The notes under the pieces are model-generated. The model worked only from the letters and a program-made list of their open reading frames with translations. It was not told where the DNA came from and searched no databases. From Gemmata massiliana (lineage in GTDB: Bacteria > Planctomycetota > Planctomycetia > Gemmatales > Gemmataceae): 64,000 nt of DNA. The DNA is taken from positions 1 to 64,000 of the forward strand of contig HG799474.1 of NCBI GenBank assembly GCA_000531095.1, in the 5' to 3' direction. The position numbers and the translations under genes were made by a program. Each line of letters starts with the position of its first letter. The stretch's first letter is position 1. Below, one piece after another: positions 51,324 to 59,699 of the stretch.

Positions 51324-52037
51324 TCACCCCGCCTGCCGGATTCGCAAATCCACGCATGCGGCCGTATGACTGGCTTCGAGGTCGAGCGGCACTGCGTTGG
51401 CGCCGAGCCACAGTGGGACCGTCGGCAACGGGCGCCCGATTTCCAAAGACGCGGGCCACACTTGGAGCTGGCCGTCGTCCGCGTGGCGGACCGCCCGATA
51501 CGACACCGCGCTGGGAGCTTCGGGAAGTTCGGGTGGCTGTTCGGCACCGATCGCCGCGAGCAAGTCGGACTGAAGGTTTGCGTGCCGAGTTGTGACTACA
51601 TCGACGACCACTACACCGCACCCGCGGCGCAGGTGCTCTGCGCATTTGGACGCGAACGCCTCGCGCGCTTTAGCTCGATCCTTATTTCGGGGGCTTACCA
51701 GTTCGATTGCTGCGGCCAAACGCGGGTCGCCGTCGTCGGTGAACACTTCCACGCGCACATCGTCCGTATTCGGCCATTCAACAGCTACTGCGAGGGATGG
51801 CGCGCTTGGCGCCCAGAGCGACGCGCTATCGGTGCCGCTTTCGCTGGCGGGTTCGTGCAACGTGGCGACATCAATTTCAATAGGGCCGTCGCGGTCGAGA
51901 AAAGGAACCGCGTAATACCCAGGCGGCAGCACTCCCGCGTTGAGCAGACGCGCGATTGCGGCGGCCCAAGCGCCGTGGAACGCGCGCCACGGGTGTGTGC
52001 GGCTCAACGGCGGGTGAAAGTGATCGAGTAGCGGCAT
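51324..52037 (-). CDS. DUF4058-like protein
   Basis: A 237-residue protein starting PLLDHFHPPLSRTHPWRAFH, then AAAIARLLNAGVLPPGYYAV and IEIDVATLHEPASE. This opening (HFHPP, W-x-x-FH, then a Glu-x-Asp-x-A motif) is typical of a family very frequent in Gemmata and other genomes that I associate with DUF4058; some relatives share the Uma2-type restriction-endonuclease core. A conserved core VEVFTDDGDPRLAAAIELVS and RAKAREAFASKCAEHLRRG suggests a PD-(D/E)XK-like arrangement, but this is an inference. It overlaps no other gene. Confidence 0.6.
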   Translation of the reverse strand: MPLLDHFHPPLSRTHPWRAFHGAWAAAIARLLNAGVLPPGYYAVPFLDRDGPIEIDVATLHEPASESGTDSASLWAPSAPSLAVAVEWPNTDDVRVEVFTDDGDPRLAAAIELVSPRNKDRAKAREAFASKCAEHLRRGCGVVVVDVVTTRHANLQSDLLAAIGAEQPPELPEAPSAVSYRAVRHADDGQLQVWPASLEIGRPLPTVPLWLGANAVPLDLEASHTAACVDLRIRQAG

Positions 52038-52087
52038 GGTGCGTTCCGAAAAGGATCACCGCCATTGTACCAGAAGGCGGGAGTCAC

Positions 52088-52828
52088 TCATTTCCCCATG
52101 AGTTCGACCCACCGGGCTTCGAGGAGTTCGGAATACTCCATCGATTCCAGACCGTAGGGGTTGAGCGAATAGCCCTCGTTTACTTCTACCAATACCGTGC
52201 GACCGGTGGTCAGCACGCCGAAATCGATGCCGTAGCCGGCCGGGGCGATGGGGCTGTGGTCCGTGATCGCGTTCTTGATGATTTGCGGATCGGGGTAGCG
52301 GAACACGTCGCCTTGATAGCGGCACACGTCGAGCACTTGCCCGTTGCGCACGAAGCACCGCCACTCGGAAACGAACGTGACGTATTCCGACACGAGCACC
52401 TCGTGACCGTCTGGCAGGCGGGCCGCGTCCGGCATGTCGTCGGCGTCGTAGACCGCGACCGAGGGGAAGCCCTTGTTCCGACGCAGCGGCTTCACCCAGA
52501 GCGGTTCGCTCAGCGCCTTTTGGCCGTACTCGGAACGCAGCGTGCCCCACGTCGAGGGCCAGACCTTGCGCCCGCGGTATTTGGCGAGGCACGCGGGGAG
52601 ATTGTCCGCCACGGGAACCGGTACACCAAGTTTGGTCAGTGCGGCTTCAACGATCGGCACCCCACCGGCCACCAGTGTGTCGCTCGCGAGCGGAAGTGCT
52701 TCGAGCTGCGACGGCTCGAACAACTCGCACCGAACGCCGCGTTTGCGGAACCCGTCCCACGCGCGGTAGAAGGAGTCCGTTGCTGGAATACCGTTCTGGG
52801 ACTGGATGTAGGCCAGTTCGATTGACAT
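52088..52828 (-). CDS. R2K-type ATP-grasp protein
   Basis: A 246-residue protein starting SIELAYIQSQNGIPATDSFY. An N-terminal alpha/beta domain is followed by ATP-grasp features: WVKPLRRNKGFPSVAVYD, EVLVSEYVTFVSEWRCFVRN, and the metal-binding end TVLVEVNEGYSLNPYGL. The pattern fits the R2K ATP-grasp clade, small enzymes predicted to ligate amino acids or peptides and often seen near phages or in variable loci. Substrate unknown. It is 50 bases upstream of the DUF4058-like gene and may be co-transcribed. Confidence 0.68.
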   Translation of the reverse strand: MSIELAYIQSQNGIPATDSFYRAWDGFRKRGVRCELFEPSQLEALPLASDTLVAGGVPIVEAALTKLGVPVPVADNLPACLAKYRGRKVWPSTWGTLRSEYGQKALSEPLWVKPLRRNKGFPSVAVYDADDMPDAARLPDGHEVLVSEYVTFVSEWRCFVRNGQVLDVCRYQGDVFRYPDPQIIKNAITDHSPIAPAGYGIDFGVLTTGRTVLVEVNEGYSLNPYGLESMEYSELLEARWVELMGK

Positions 52829-52974
52829 GGGATCGCGCTCCGGGGCGTTCGGAATCGTCCGTCGCGATCATTGTACCGGCTGCTTCAACCCGAAAATCAA
52901 CACGGCCCGCCGAATGGATTTCGTTCCACTTGGCGGGCCGCGTGCGGTTCACAGTTCGTTGTTTTCGGTCGCGA

Positions 52975-53691
52975 TTATCCCGGAATCCACGGGAGGAAAA
53001 CAGTCGTCGTCCCGGGCCGGCTGATAACGCCGCTCGCGGGGTTCAGGAACGTATTCTGCGCGGGATTGAAGTACAGTCCGGTGCCCGGAGCGTAGGCGCC
53101 GGTAAAGGTGGGCAACCCGCTACCGGGAACGCGGAAGAACGTGCTGCCGTCCGCGGTGCGCGCGACTCCGCTCAGTGGTCTGTAGACCGTGCCCGAGATC
53201 GGGTTCACTTGCAGGTCCGGTCCGCGCCACATCAACTGGCCGGGTTGCTGGATCGCGATCGGCGGCGTGGAGGTCGCGAACGGCCGGAACGGGTTAATGG
53301 CGAACGGGTTGAACACGTTCGGAACGAACTGGTTCTGTGCAAACGGGTTGTTGACGAACGGGTTGTTCGGCGCGAACAGCGGGTTAAACGGGTTCAGCAC
53401 GAACGGGTTGTACGGCACAAATTGGGTCTGGTTCAACCACGGGTTGTTGAGTGCCGGGTTGAAGAACGGACCGGGGTTAAACGCCGGCGGATAAACCACG
53501 GACGCGGGTATGCCCGGCATCGTGTTGATTTGCGGGTGAACGATGACGGCCGGCGCCTTTTGGCCGGCATTCGGTTGCGGGCGGAACACTCCGCCGACTT
53601 GCGGCTGAACTTGTTGCGCCTCGGCCCGCGTTGCGGGCGCGACGGCTGCGAGTGCAGCGAGCACGCGGAACGACCACTTGGGAGCGATCAT
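52975..53691 (-). CDS. Secreted NPF-repeat protein
   Basis: A 238-residue protein from the ATG at 53691. Signal peptide residues 1-23 (RVLAALAAVAPATRA). Residues about 75-165 form a striking array of Asn-Pro-Phe units (FNPGPFFNPALNNPWLN, NPFVLNPFNPLFAPNNPF, VNNPFAQNQFVPNVFNPF). The C-terminal 70 residues have a different repeat (FRVPGSGLPTF, YFNPAQNTFLNPASG). No catalytic motif. Such arrays are probably disordered or form a surface layer. I do not recognise a named family. Confidence 0.72.
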   Translation of the reverse strand: MIAPKWSFRVLAALAAVAPATRAEAQQVQPQVGGVFRPQPNAGQKAPAVIVHPQINTMPGIPASVVYPPAFNPGPFFNPALNNPWLNQTQFVPYNPFVLNPFNPLFAPNNPFVNNPFAQNQFVPNVFNPFAINPFRPFATSTPPIAIQQPGQLMWRGPDLQVNPISGTVYRPLSGVARTADGSTFFRVPGSGLPTFTGAYAPGTGLYFNPAQNTFLNPASGVISRPGTTTVFLPWIPG

Positions 53692-53805
53692 GGCAGTCCT
53701 TTCGGTGCAATTCTTCCCCGAATGCTTGAACGCACTTCGGGCCGTGGCGTTTGTAACTTTATGTGGTGCTACCTGATAGGTGGTCGACCCGCGTCCGCCA
53801 CCCAC

Positions 53806-54228
53806 TCATGGAACGCTCGGAGCGGTCCGACTTGCGCGCCGATAGAGAAACAGTTTGACGAACCCGAACGCGACCAGCCCCGGTCCCTCGCCCGCGGTCC
53901 ACCACCAGGGGACGCCCGCGCTCAGGTCCACGGCCAGCAACCCGACCCCCAGAACAGCGTGGAGCCACGCGAGGACCGGCACGAGCGGTCGGTATCGCGT
54001 CCAGTCGAGGGTGATCGCGAGTACGATGGCCCCGTGCATCGCGTACACGAGCGACAGCGACCGCGTCATGTACCGCGTGATGACGGCGTCGGGGAGTGGG
54101 CCGAGCCCGAGCCAGTCGCGGTGAACCGTGTCCATCCACCCGAACGGCAGAAACGCACACGGGAACGCGCACAGCACGACGCCCGCGTCGAATCGCATGA
54201 GCCACAACAAGAGTCGATCGGCGGTCAT
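53806..54228 (-). CDS. Small integral membrane protein
   Basis: A 140-residue protein with four predicted helices (about 10-28, 55-73, 82-100, 112-128) and no family I can name. Its ATG at 54228 overlaps the stop of the TIGR02996 gene (ATGA), so translation is coupled. It is the last gene of the patatin operon. Segments: LWLMRFDAGVVLCAFPCAFL, LSLVYAMHGAIVLAITLDW. Confidence 0.72.
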   Translation of the reverse strand: MTADRLLLWLMRFDAGVVLCAFPCAFLPFGWMDTVHRDWLGLGPLPDAVITRYMTRSLSLVYAMHGAIVLAITLDWTRYRPLVPVLAWLHAVLGVGLLAVDLSAGVPWWWTAGEGPGLVAFGFVKLFLYRRASRTAPSVP

Positions 54229-55499
54229 GGAGACTCAGTAGAAGCGGTGAAGTGGAAGCGCTCGCCGAACCGGATGCGGAGCGCGTCTACCGTTTCTGGC
54301 GAGAGTGGGTTGTAACTGAGCGAGAAGCGTTCCATCTTTTCGGGATCGATCGCGTCGGCGAGTGCCAACGCACCAGCGTCAGTGATGTTGCTACCGCACA
54401 AACTGAGGTCAGTCAGTCGGGGGATGAGTGGTAGCAAACTCCGCACGCCGGTGTCGGTGAGTTCGTTGCCTCCGAGGTCAAGTGATCGCAGTTTGGGCCA
54501 CGCGACTATCGCGAGTGCCCGTGTCCAGTCGCCTTCGAGATAGCTCTGAGTTAGATCCAATTCTTCCAAATTCGGACGAAATGCAGCGCTGGCGATAACG
54601 CCGGTTGCGCCCGGCATCAAGCGCCCCCACACGCTAAAAGTGCGGAGATTCTCGATTTGGGGCTGGTGTGTGAGTAAGTGGAGATCGGGCTGTTCGACCA
54701 TTAGGGAGAGTGAGTGGAGGTTAGATAAAAGTGGTGAATGAGCTAATTGCTCTATGTACTCGCGTGGCCCCGGTTGGAAATTGGGTGCCGAGCGCTCTAG
54801 CGTCAGCTCATTAAGGCCCGACCAGTGGTGACCGTGAAACACGTTTTCAAGTATTTCGAGGATTTGTTGGTTGTGCTCGTTTGGCACCCCAATGGTCAAC
54901 GACCTTAAGCGAGCGAGGCAGGGGGCGTTCAAGCGTTGCCACTGATCGAGATTCCCGGCGATCGTGACCCGCAGATCATTGACCGGCTCCAGTCGGAATG
55001 CTGCGGTAATGTCGCGGATTGGGAGCCGTGATTCAAGAGAAACCCGCAAGCAACTGACGAACCCGTTGAACAAGTAGAGAGATTCGACAGGTTCGTCGGA
55101 ACGCCCTTCAATGCGGATACAACCGAACAGCAAATGGCTAAATTTTTCGCCCATCTGGTGTGATCGGTTGCCGGTGACACGCCGCCACAATCGCGACGAC
55201 CAGCGCTCCTGGCGCAAGGTCGGCGGCTCCGATCCGAGTGCTCGGTAGAATGAGGCGAGCCAAATCGCCCCACGCGACTCAAATAACTCTTGCACTCGGT
55301 TCCGTAGCGACTGGAGGCTTTGGGGGAGTTGTTTGGGGCATTTCGCCTCGCACCACCCAGCCCTCAGTTCGTGTAACATGCGCACGAACTCGGCGCGGTC
55401 CTCTTCGCCGTTTTCCTGCAACCAGTCGGCGAATGCCAGCCGAACGGTATCGTCCGGGTTCGCCGCGATCGCTTCGATGAACGCCTCGCGCTCGGTCAC
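54225..55499 (-). CDS. TIGR02996 repeat-companion / LRR-like protein
   Basis: A 424-residue protein. The start is a GTG at 55499 whose codon overlaps the stop of the patatin gene (GTGA); a longer upstream frame exists but lies inside that gene. The TIGR02996 domain is at the N-terminus (TEREAFIEAIAANPDDTVRL, FADWLQENGEEDRAEFVRML). A long LRR array follows (LRSLTIGVPNEHNQQ, LHSLSLMVEQPDLH, LEELDLTQSYLEGD, LRSLDLGGNELTDTG, LTDLSLCGSNITDAG). It is coupled both to the lipase upstream and to the membrane protein downstream, the only TIGR02996 gene here in such an operon. Function unknown. Confidence 0.82.
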   Translation of the reverse strand: MTEREAFIEAIAANPDDTVRLAFADWLQENGEEDRAEFVRMLHELRAGWCEAKCPKQLPQSLQSLRNRVQELFESRGAIWLASFYRALGSEPPTLRQERWSSRLWRRVTGNRSHQMGEKFSHLLFGCIRIEGRSDEPVESLYLFNGFVSCLRVSLESRLPIRDITAAFRLEPVNDLRVTIAGNLDQWQRLNAPCLARLRSLTIGVPNEHNQQILEILENVFHGHHWSGLNELTLERSAPNFQPGPREYIEQLAHSPLLSNLHSLSLMVEQPDLHLLTHQPQIENLRTFSVWGRLMPGATGVIASAAFRPNLEELDLTQSYLEGDWTRALAIVAWPKLRSLDLGGNELTDTGVRSLLPLIPRLTDLSLCGSNITDAGALALADAIDPEKMERFSLSYNPLSPETVDALRIRFGERFHFTASTESP

Positions 55500-58183
55500 G
55501 GTACCACCTTTCCGCCGGTGCCGAACCACTGGCGGAGCAATTTGTGCTGTTCGCTCACTTCACGGTCCTTGTAACCCGTTGTGATGCTGTCGCGCTCCGT
55601 TGTTGTGAGGTACCAGTTTAACGCCGCGGGTCGGCGCAGTTCCAGCCACGCGGTGTAGAAGAACTGGCTCGTCGGCATGTCGCCCGGGCAAGTATTGAAC
55701 GCGCGATGGAGCACCTCGATTTGCTCCGCGTTGCGGAAGAACGCGGCGTTGGCGCGGGCGGAGAGCAGGGCTTCGGCCGGTGCGCTGGCCGAGGCGAGGA
55801 TGTCGGCGAACAGGTCGCCTTTGGGCGGCTTGGCTTCGAGCTTGCCGGTGTCCGGGTCGAACGACGCGAACTTGTTTCGGGCGTCGTGGAGCGGGAACGC
55901 GCGGATCTGCACCAGTGCGACCCCGGACGTGTACTTGAGGATCGCGTCCTTGTTTTTCAGGAGCCACAGCCCGGCCACGTTCACCCCGTAGTTGTCGTAG
56001 AGCCCGGCGTCCACGAGGCGCCGCGGGGGCGCTGTGGGGAGGCTCACGGCCGGGCTGATGACCGGGAACGTGGCGTTCATTCGGGCCGCGGTCGCCACGC
56101 GGAAGTCCGCCGACGAGCGCAACTTTCCCGCGGCCTCGCGCCGCGGATCGGATGCGTCCGGGCCGGGCGAGAAGTAGTCGCGGAACTCGTCGGGCGGCAG
56201 GTCCGGGAAGAGCCGGTGGAACTCGACCGCCGAGCGCCCGGCCGTCCCGTTTGGCCCGGTCGCGACGCTCATGTCCGTCAGGTCGGTCCAATCGTCCAGC
56301 CCGCTCAGTTCCAGGTTGCTAATCAACAGGCGCCGGGAGTCCTCGACCATGAGCGGCGAGTAGATCATCGACGGGCGCTTGCCCTGGCGCTCCAGCACGC
56401 GCAGGTCCGCGAACGTCTTGCGCCACGGGTTCTGCCAATCCGCGCCCGCGTGCTTCTGGAGGTGCTGGGCCGCGTTCAGTTCCCACATCCATTCGAGGGT
56501 GCGCCCGCGGTCCCAACTGGCGTGGTTCCAGGGCGGGACCGCGATGGTGTTCCACGTCATGTCGCGCAGGATGAGCGACTGACCGGTGCGCGTGAGCGAG
56601 TCCGCGGCCAGTGCCTTGATGTGCGCCTCCCCGAACCCGTCCGGGTTCTCGAAATCGGCGGTGTACAGGGTCGCGCCCACCATCCCGCCGCTCGCCCCGG
56701 TGATTAACCGGATGTGGTTCCGGAACCCCGGGAGCGCGGAATCTTTCTCCAGTTCGTTCAGCACGACGCCGGTCCAGACCGCGGCCCGGATCCCGCCGCC
56801 GCTCGTGCAGACGATCACGATCTTCGGTTTTTCCTTTTCGCGGCCCGGTTGCTTCTGCCACCGTTCGCACATTTGTTGGAGCGGTTCGTCCGCGGGGATC
56901 AGGTACACTTCCGCGTAGCCGCTCGTCGCTTCGAGGATGGCTTTGACGTCGCGCCCCCCGTCTTTCTGGGCCGGATCCCAAAGGGGCAGGTTCACGCCCG
57001 CGTTTTCGGATGTGCCTTCGAGTCCGGGAAATTGCAGCTTGTAGTGGTTCTTCCCGTACCCGTCCGGGGCTTTGAAGAAGTCGGTCGAGTTCCACACAAG
57101 GAGGACCAGCGCGCCCCCGACGAACGCGAGGCGCTGGATGCGGAAGTGGGACTCGAAGAACCCGTACAGCATGCTCATTACGATGAGGATCAGGCACACC
57201 AGCGACACGAGACCGGTGAGGGAGTACCCGGGCGCCCAGTGGTCCAACACGTACACCACGGCGAGCAACCCCACGAGAATGATCAGCGCCATCCCCATAA
57301 CCAGAGTCGCGATCCCGTGGAGCGGGGTCACCTCTGGCGGAACCGGGTTCCGGTCGCGGCCGATGAGGTACTCGCGCACCGTGTCCCAGGGCGTGCCCCG
57401 CGGGGAGGTGATGCTGGGCGGGACGATTCGCAGATCCAGCACCCAATCCCGGAGCGACGGGCGCGCGGGAACCCGGAGCCTCTCGTCGATGTAGTACGTC
57501 ACGCGCGCGAATAACCCGGCGAGCACGTACCCGATTACGAACGGGACCAACCAGAGCCGGTCGTTCAGGTAGTCCAGCCAGGGGTGTTGAGGGGCGAGTG
57601 CGGCCGCCTCACCCTCGAGCGCGCCGGTCGCGGGCGGCGCGGAAGCGGCCGCAATGAATTTGGGAACGAGAATAAGAGCGAGGACCAGGAGCATTCCCCA
57701 CAACAGGAACTGACCCAGGCGCCGAACTTCCGCGTCGGCGCTGGGGATGAGCGTTCCCGGGAACCGGAGGAGGAGCCCGGGGCGCTTCGGGTCGGGCGGG
57801 TAGGAGCCGACGAGCCAGTCCGGGCGGAACAGAATGTAGTTGAGGAACAGGAACACCCCGACGAACAGTCCGACCGCGCCCCCGGTACCGAACTGAACCA
57901 GCGGGCGCTCGTGCCAGAACAGGTGCTCGGCCCCGAGATCCTCCCCCACGATCCCCCAGGCCGCGAACAACAGAACGAGTAGCTGCACCAGAAACAGCGG
58001 GTACGCGGTGAGCCAGCGGAGCACCGCTTCGAGCGCTTCCAGTGTGGCCGCCCCGAGGAGAACGAGCTTGCGGAACCAGCCGGGCGGGGGCGGGTTCGGG
58101 GCTGCGGGGGGCGTGCTTGCGGCCGGCGGCTCGACGGGATCATTCCCGGAACCGCTCGCACTCACGTTCTGTGGGTCGATCAT
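55496..58183 (-). CDS. Patatin-like phospholipase with multi-helix membrane domain
   Basis: An 895-residue protein. The N-terminus is Pro-rich (residues 14-36), followed by about eight membrane helices up to residue 365 (FLVQLLVLLFAAWGIVGEDL, LVMGMALIILVGLLAVVYVL). The patatin domain starts near 440: oxyanion TSGGGIRAAVWTGVVL, nucleophile elbow TGASGGMVGATLY (G-x-S-x-G) and the catalytic Asp in VDAGLYDNYGVNVAG. The arrangement resembles large planctomycete patatins of unknown substrate; phospholipid hydrolysis at the inner membrane is the likeliest activity. It is the first gene of a coupled three-gene operon. Confidence 0.88.
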   Translation of the reverse strand: MIDPQNVSASGSGNDPVEPPAASTPPAAPNPPPPGWFRKLVLLGAATLEALEAVLRWLTAYPLFLVQLLVLLFAAWGIVGEDLGAEHLFWHERPLVQFGTGGAVGLFVGVFLFLNYILFRPDWLVGSYPPDPKRPGLLLRFPGTLIPSADAEVRRLGQFLLWGMLLVLALILVPKFIAAASAPPATGALEGEAAALAPQHPWLDYLNDRLWLVPFVIGYVLAGLFARVTYYIDERLRVPARPSLRDWVLDLRIVPPSITSPRGTPWDTVREYLIGRDRNPVPPEVTPLHGIATLVMGMALIILVGLLAVVYVLDHWAPGYSLTGLVSLVCLILIVMSMLYGFFESHFRIQRLAFVGGALVLLVWNSTDFFKAPDGYGKNHYKLQFPGLEGTSENAGVNLPLWDPAQKDGGRDVKAILEATSGYAEVYLIPADEPLQQMCERWQKQPGREKEKPKIVIVCTSGGGIRAAVWTGVVLNELEKDSALPGFRNHIRLITGASGGMVGATLYTADFENPDGFGEAHIKALAADSLTRTGQSLILRDMTWNTIAVPPWNHASWDRGRTLEWMWELNAAQHLQKHAGADWQNPWRKTFADLRVLERQGKRPSMIYSPLMVEDSRRLLISNLELSGLDDWTDLTDMSVATGPNGTAGRSAVEFHRLFPDLPPDEFRDYFSPGPDASDPRREAAGKLRSSADFRVATAARMNATFPVISPAVSLPTAPPRRLVDAGLYDNYGVNVAGLWLLKNKDAILKYTSGVALVQIRAFPLHDARNKFASFDPDTGKLEAKPPKGDLFADILASASAPAEALLSARANAAFFRNAEQIEVLHRAFNTCPGDMPTSQFFYTAWLELRRPAALNWYLTTTERDSITTGYKDREVSEQHKLLRQWFGTGGKVVP

Positions 58184-58383
58184 GAGTTCCTCGCGTGCGG
58201 GAGATCGACAGGTTCCAATACTTCTTTCGCCGAGTGTACCAAGTGCGCGCGGCGAATCACACGTCCGAAGACGGTGATTTCGCCCGCGCGCTTGCCCGGC
58301 GTTTCCACAGTGCGTAAAGTCTGCGGTGCGTCCCCGATTGACTCAACACGAGCGTAACCTCTTCCCCAGTACGAGGCAGACCG

Positions 58384-59577
58384 ATGGGATTCGCGCAGAC
58401 CGTAGACAGCGAGGGCAAGCCCGTTCACCGGCCCGGTAAGGGCAGCTACCACCAGATCGGCCTCGTGCGCGGGCAGTTCGGCGGGGTGCCGGAGGGCGAG
58501 TGGATCAAGTTCATCGCCGGGGCCGGGTTCGACGGGTGGGAAGAAGCGTCCTGGGAACTCGACCTGCGCCGGTGCGATACCGACGCGGGCGCGGCCGAGT
58601 ACGCGAAGGAGCGCGTGGCCATCGCCAAGCAGCACGGGATGGAGATCTTCACCGTCGCGACGCACCTCCAGGGGCAGGTGTTGGGCGACGAGCCGAGCGC
58701 CAAGACGCTCAACTTCTGTTCCGGGAAGGGCGAGGCGAAGGCCGCGTACAAGGCCTGGCGCGCGGCGGGCAACAACCCGCCGCGGACCGACCCGTTCTTC
58801 GTGCCCGCCGAAGTGGGCAAGTTGATGCACGCGGAGGCGAAGAAGGATCTGCTCGCGGCCACGCGCTACGCCGGGCACCTCTCGAAGCTCCAGAACCGCA
58901 AGGTCGCGCTGCCCGGGTTCGTGGGCAGCCCGGCGCACTGCTGGAGCCACTGGTTCCTGTTCCCGCCGTTGCCGAGCTCGATGGAGGGGTACGACATCCC
59001 GGACGTGTGGAAGGTGTCGCTGGAGCTGATCGCCGAGCGGTTCGGGGACGTGTGGAAGCTGTGTAAGGAGTACGGGGTCACGTTCGACCTGGAGTGCCAC
59101 CCGTCCGAGCGCGCGATGGGCGACCTCGAGAGCGCCGGCGACTACATCTCGTTCATGAACAACGCCGGGTTCGAGGGCACGGTCGGGTTCAACCTCGACG
59201 GCTCGCACATGGAATGGCAGAACGTGTCGGTGATCCAGTTCATCCGCGAGTACGCGAAGTACATCCACTGCGCGCACGTGAAGGGCGTGCAGGTGGAGCG
59301 CGAGCACTGCCGCGGCGGGCTGCTGGGCGGGCACCGGTGGATGGGCCACTGGACCAACGGCTGGAAGTTCGTCACCCCCGGCACCGCGCGCGACGCGAAC
59401 AGCCTCGAAGAGATCTTCATCGAGCTGAACCGCGTGGGCTTCGAGGGCGCGGTGTCGATCGAGTGGGAGGACAACGACGCCGACAAGTTCTCCGGCGCGA
59501 AGGCCGCGCTTGCGAACTGCCGCAAGGCGGACCTGCCGCCGAGTTGGGGCAAGCACGATGACGCGCTAAAGGGCTGA
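58384..59577 (+). CDS. Sugar phosphate isomerase/epimerase, TIM-barrel (AP-endonuclease 2 family)
   Basis: A 397-residue protein. The fold is the xylose-isomerase-like TIM barrel: early strand YHQIGLVRGQFGG, FIAGAGFDGWEEASWEL, EIFTVATHLQGQVLG, metal-ligand positions in FDLECHPSERAMGD (Glu), VGFNLDGSHMEWQ (Asp and His), YIHCAHVKGV (His) and AVSIEWEDNDADKF (Glu). Members isomerise or epimerise sugars and inositols with a divalent metal. Substrate unknown. No signal peptide. It is divergent from the patatin operon and followed by a small hairpin. Confidence 0.87.
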   Translation: MGFAQTVDSEGKPVHRPGKGSYHQIGLVRGQFGGVPEGEWIKFIAGAGFDGWEEASWELDLRRCDTDAGAAEYAKERVAIAKQHGMEIFTVATHLQGQVLGDEPSAKTLNFCSGKGEAKAAYKAWRAAGNNPPRTDPFFVPAEVGKLMHAEAKKDLLAATRYAGHLSKLQNRKVALPGFVGSPAHCWSHWFLFPPLPSSMEGYDIPDVWKVSLELIAERFGDVWKLCKEYGVTFDLECHPSERAMGDLESAGDYISFMNNAGFEGTVGFNLDGSHMEWQNVSVIQFIREYAKYIHCAHVKGVQVEREHCRGGLLGGHRWMGHWTNGWKFVTPGTARDANSLEEIFIELNRVGFEGAVSIEWEDNDADKFSGAKAALANCRKADLPPSWGKHDDALKG

Positions 59578-59592
59578 TCGGCAACTCTTGGG

Positions 59593-59614
59593 TCACAGGG
59601 CTTCCGCCCTGTGA
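59593..59614 (+). terminator. Hairpin after the isomerase gene
   Basis: TCACAGGGC (59593-59601) and GCCCTGTGA (59606-59614) around a TTCC loop, 15 bases after the stop. The word CACAGGGC...GCCCTGTG also looks like a dispersed planctomycete repeat. Confidence 0.6.
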
Positions 59615-59699
59615 ATCCTTCATCCGAGCCGCACCCTTCCCATCCCGCGGCCGACGGGGTACTCTATCGCTTCTCCGAACCCGTCAGGAACTCTGCGGC

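Noticed and set aside
58180-59556. A 458-codon minus-strand frame opposite the sugar isomerase
   Set aside because: No recognisable domain; the plus strand encodes a complete TIM barrel.
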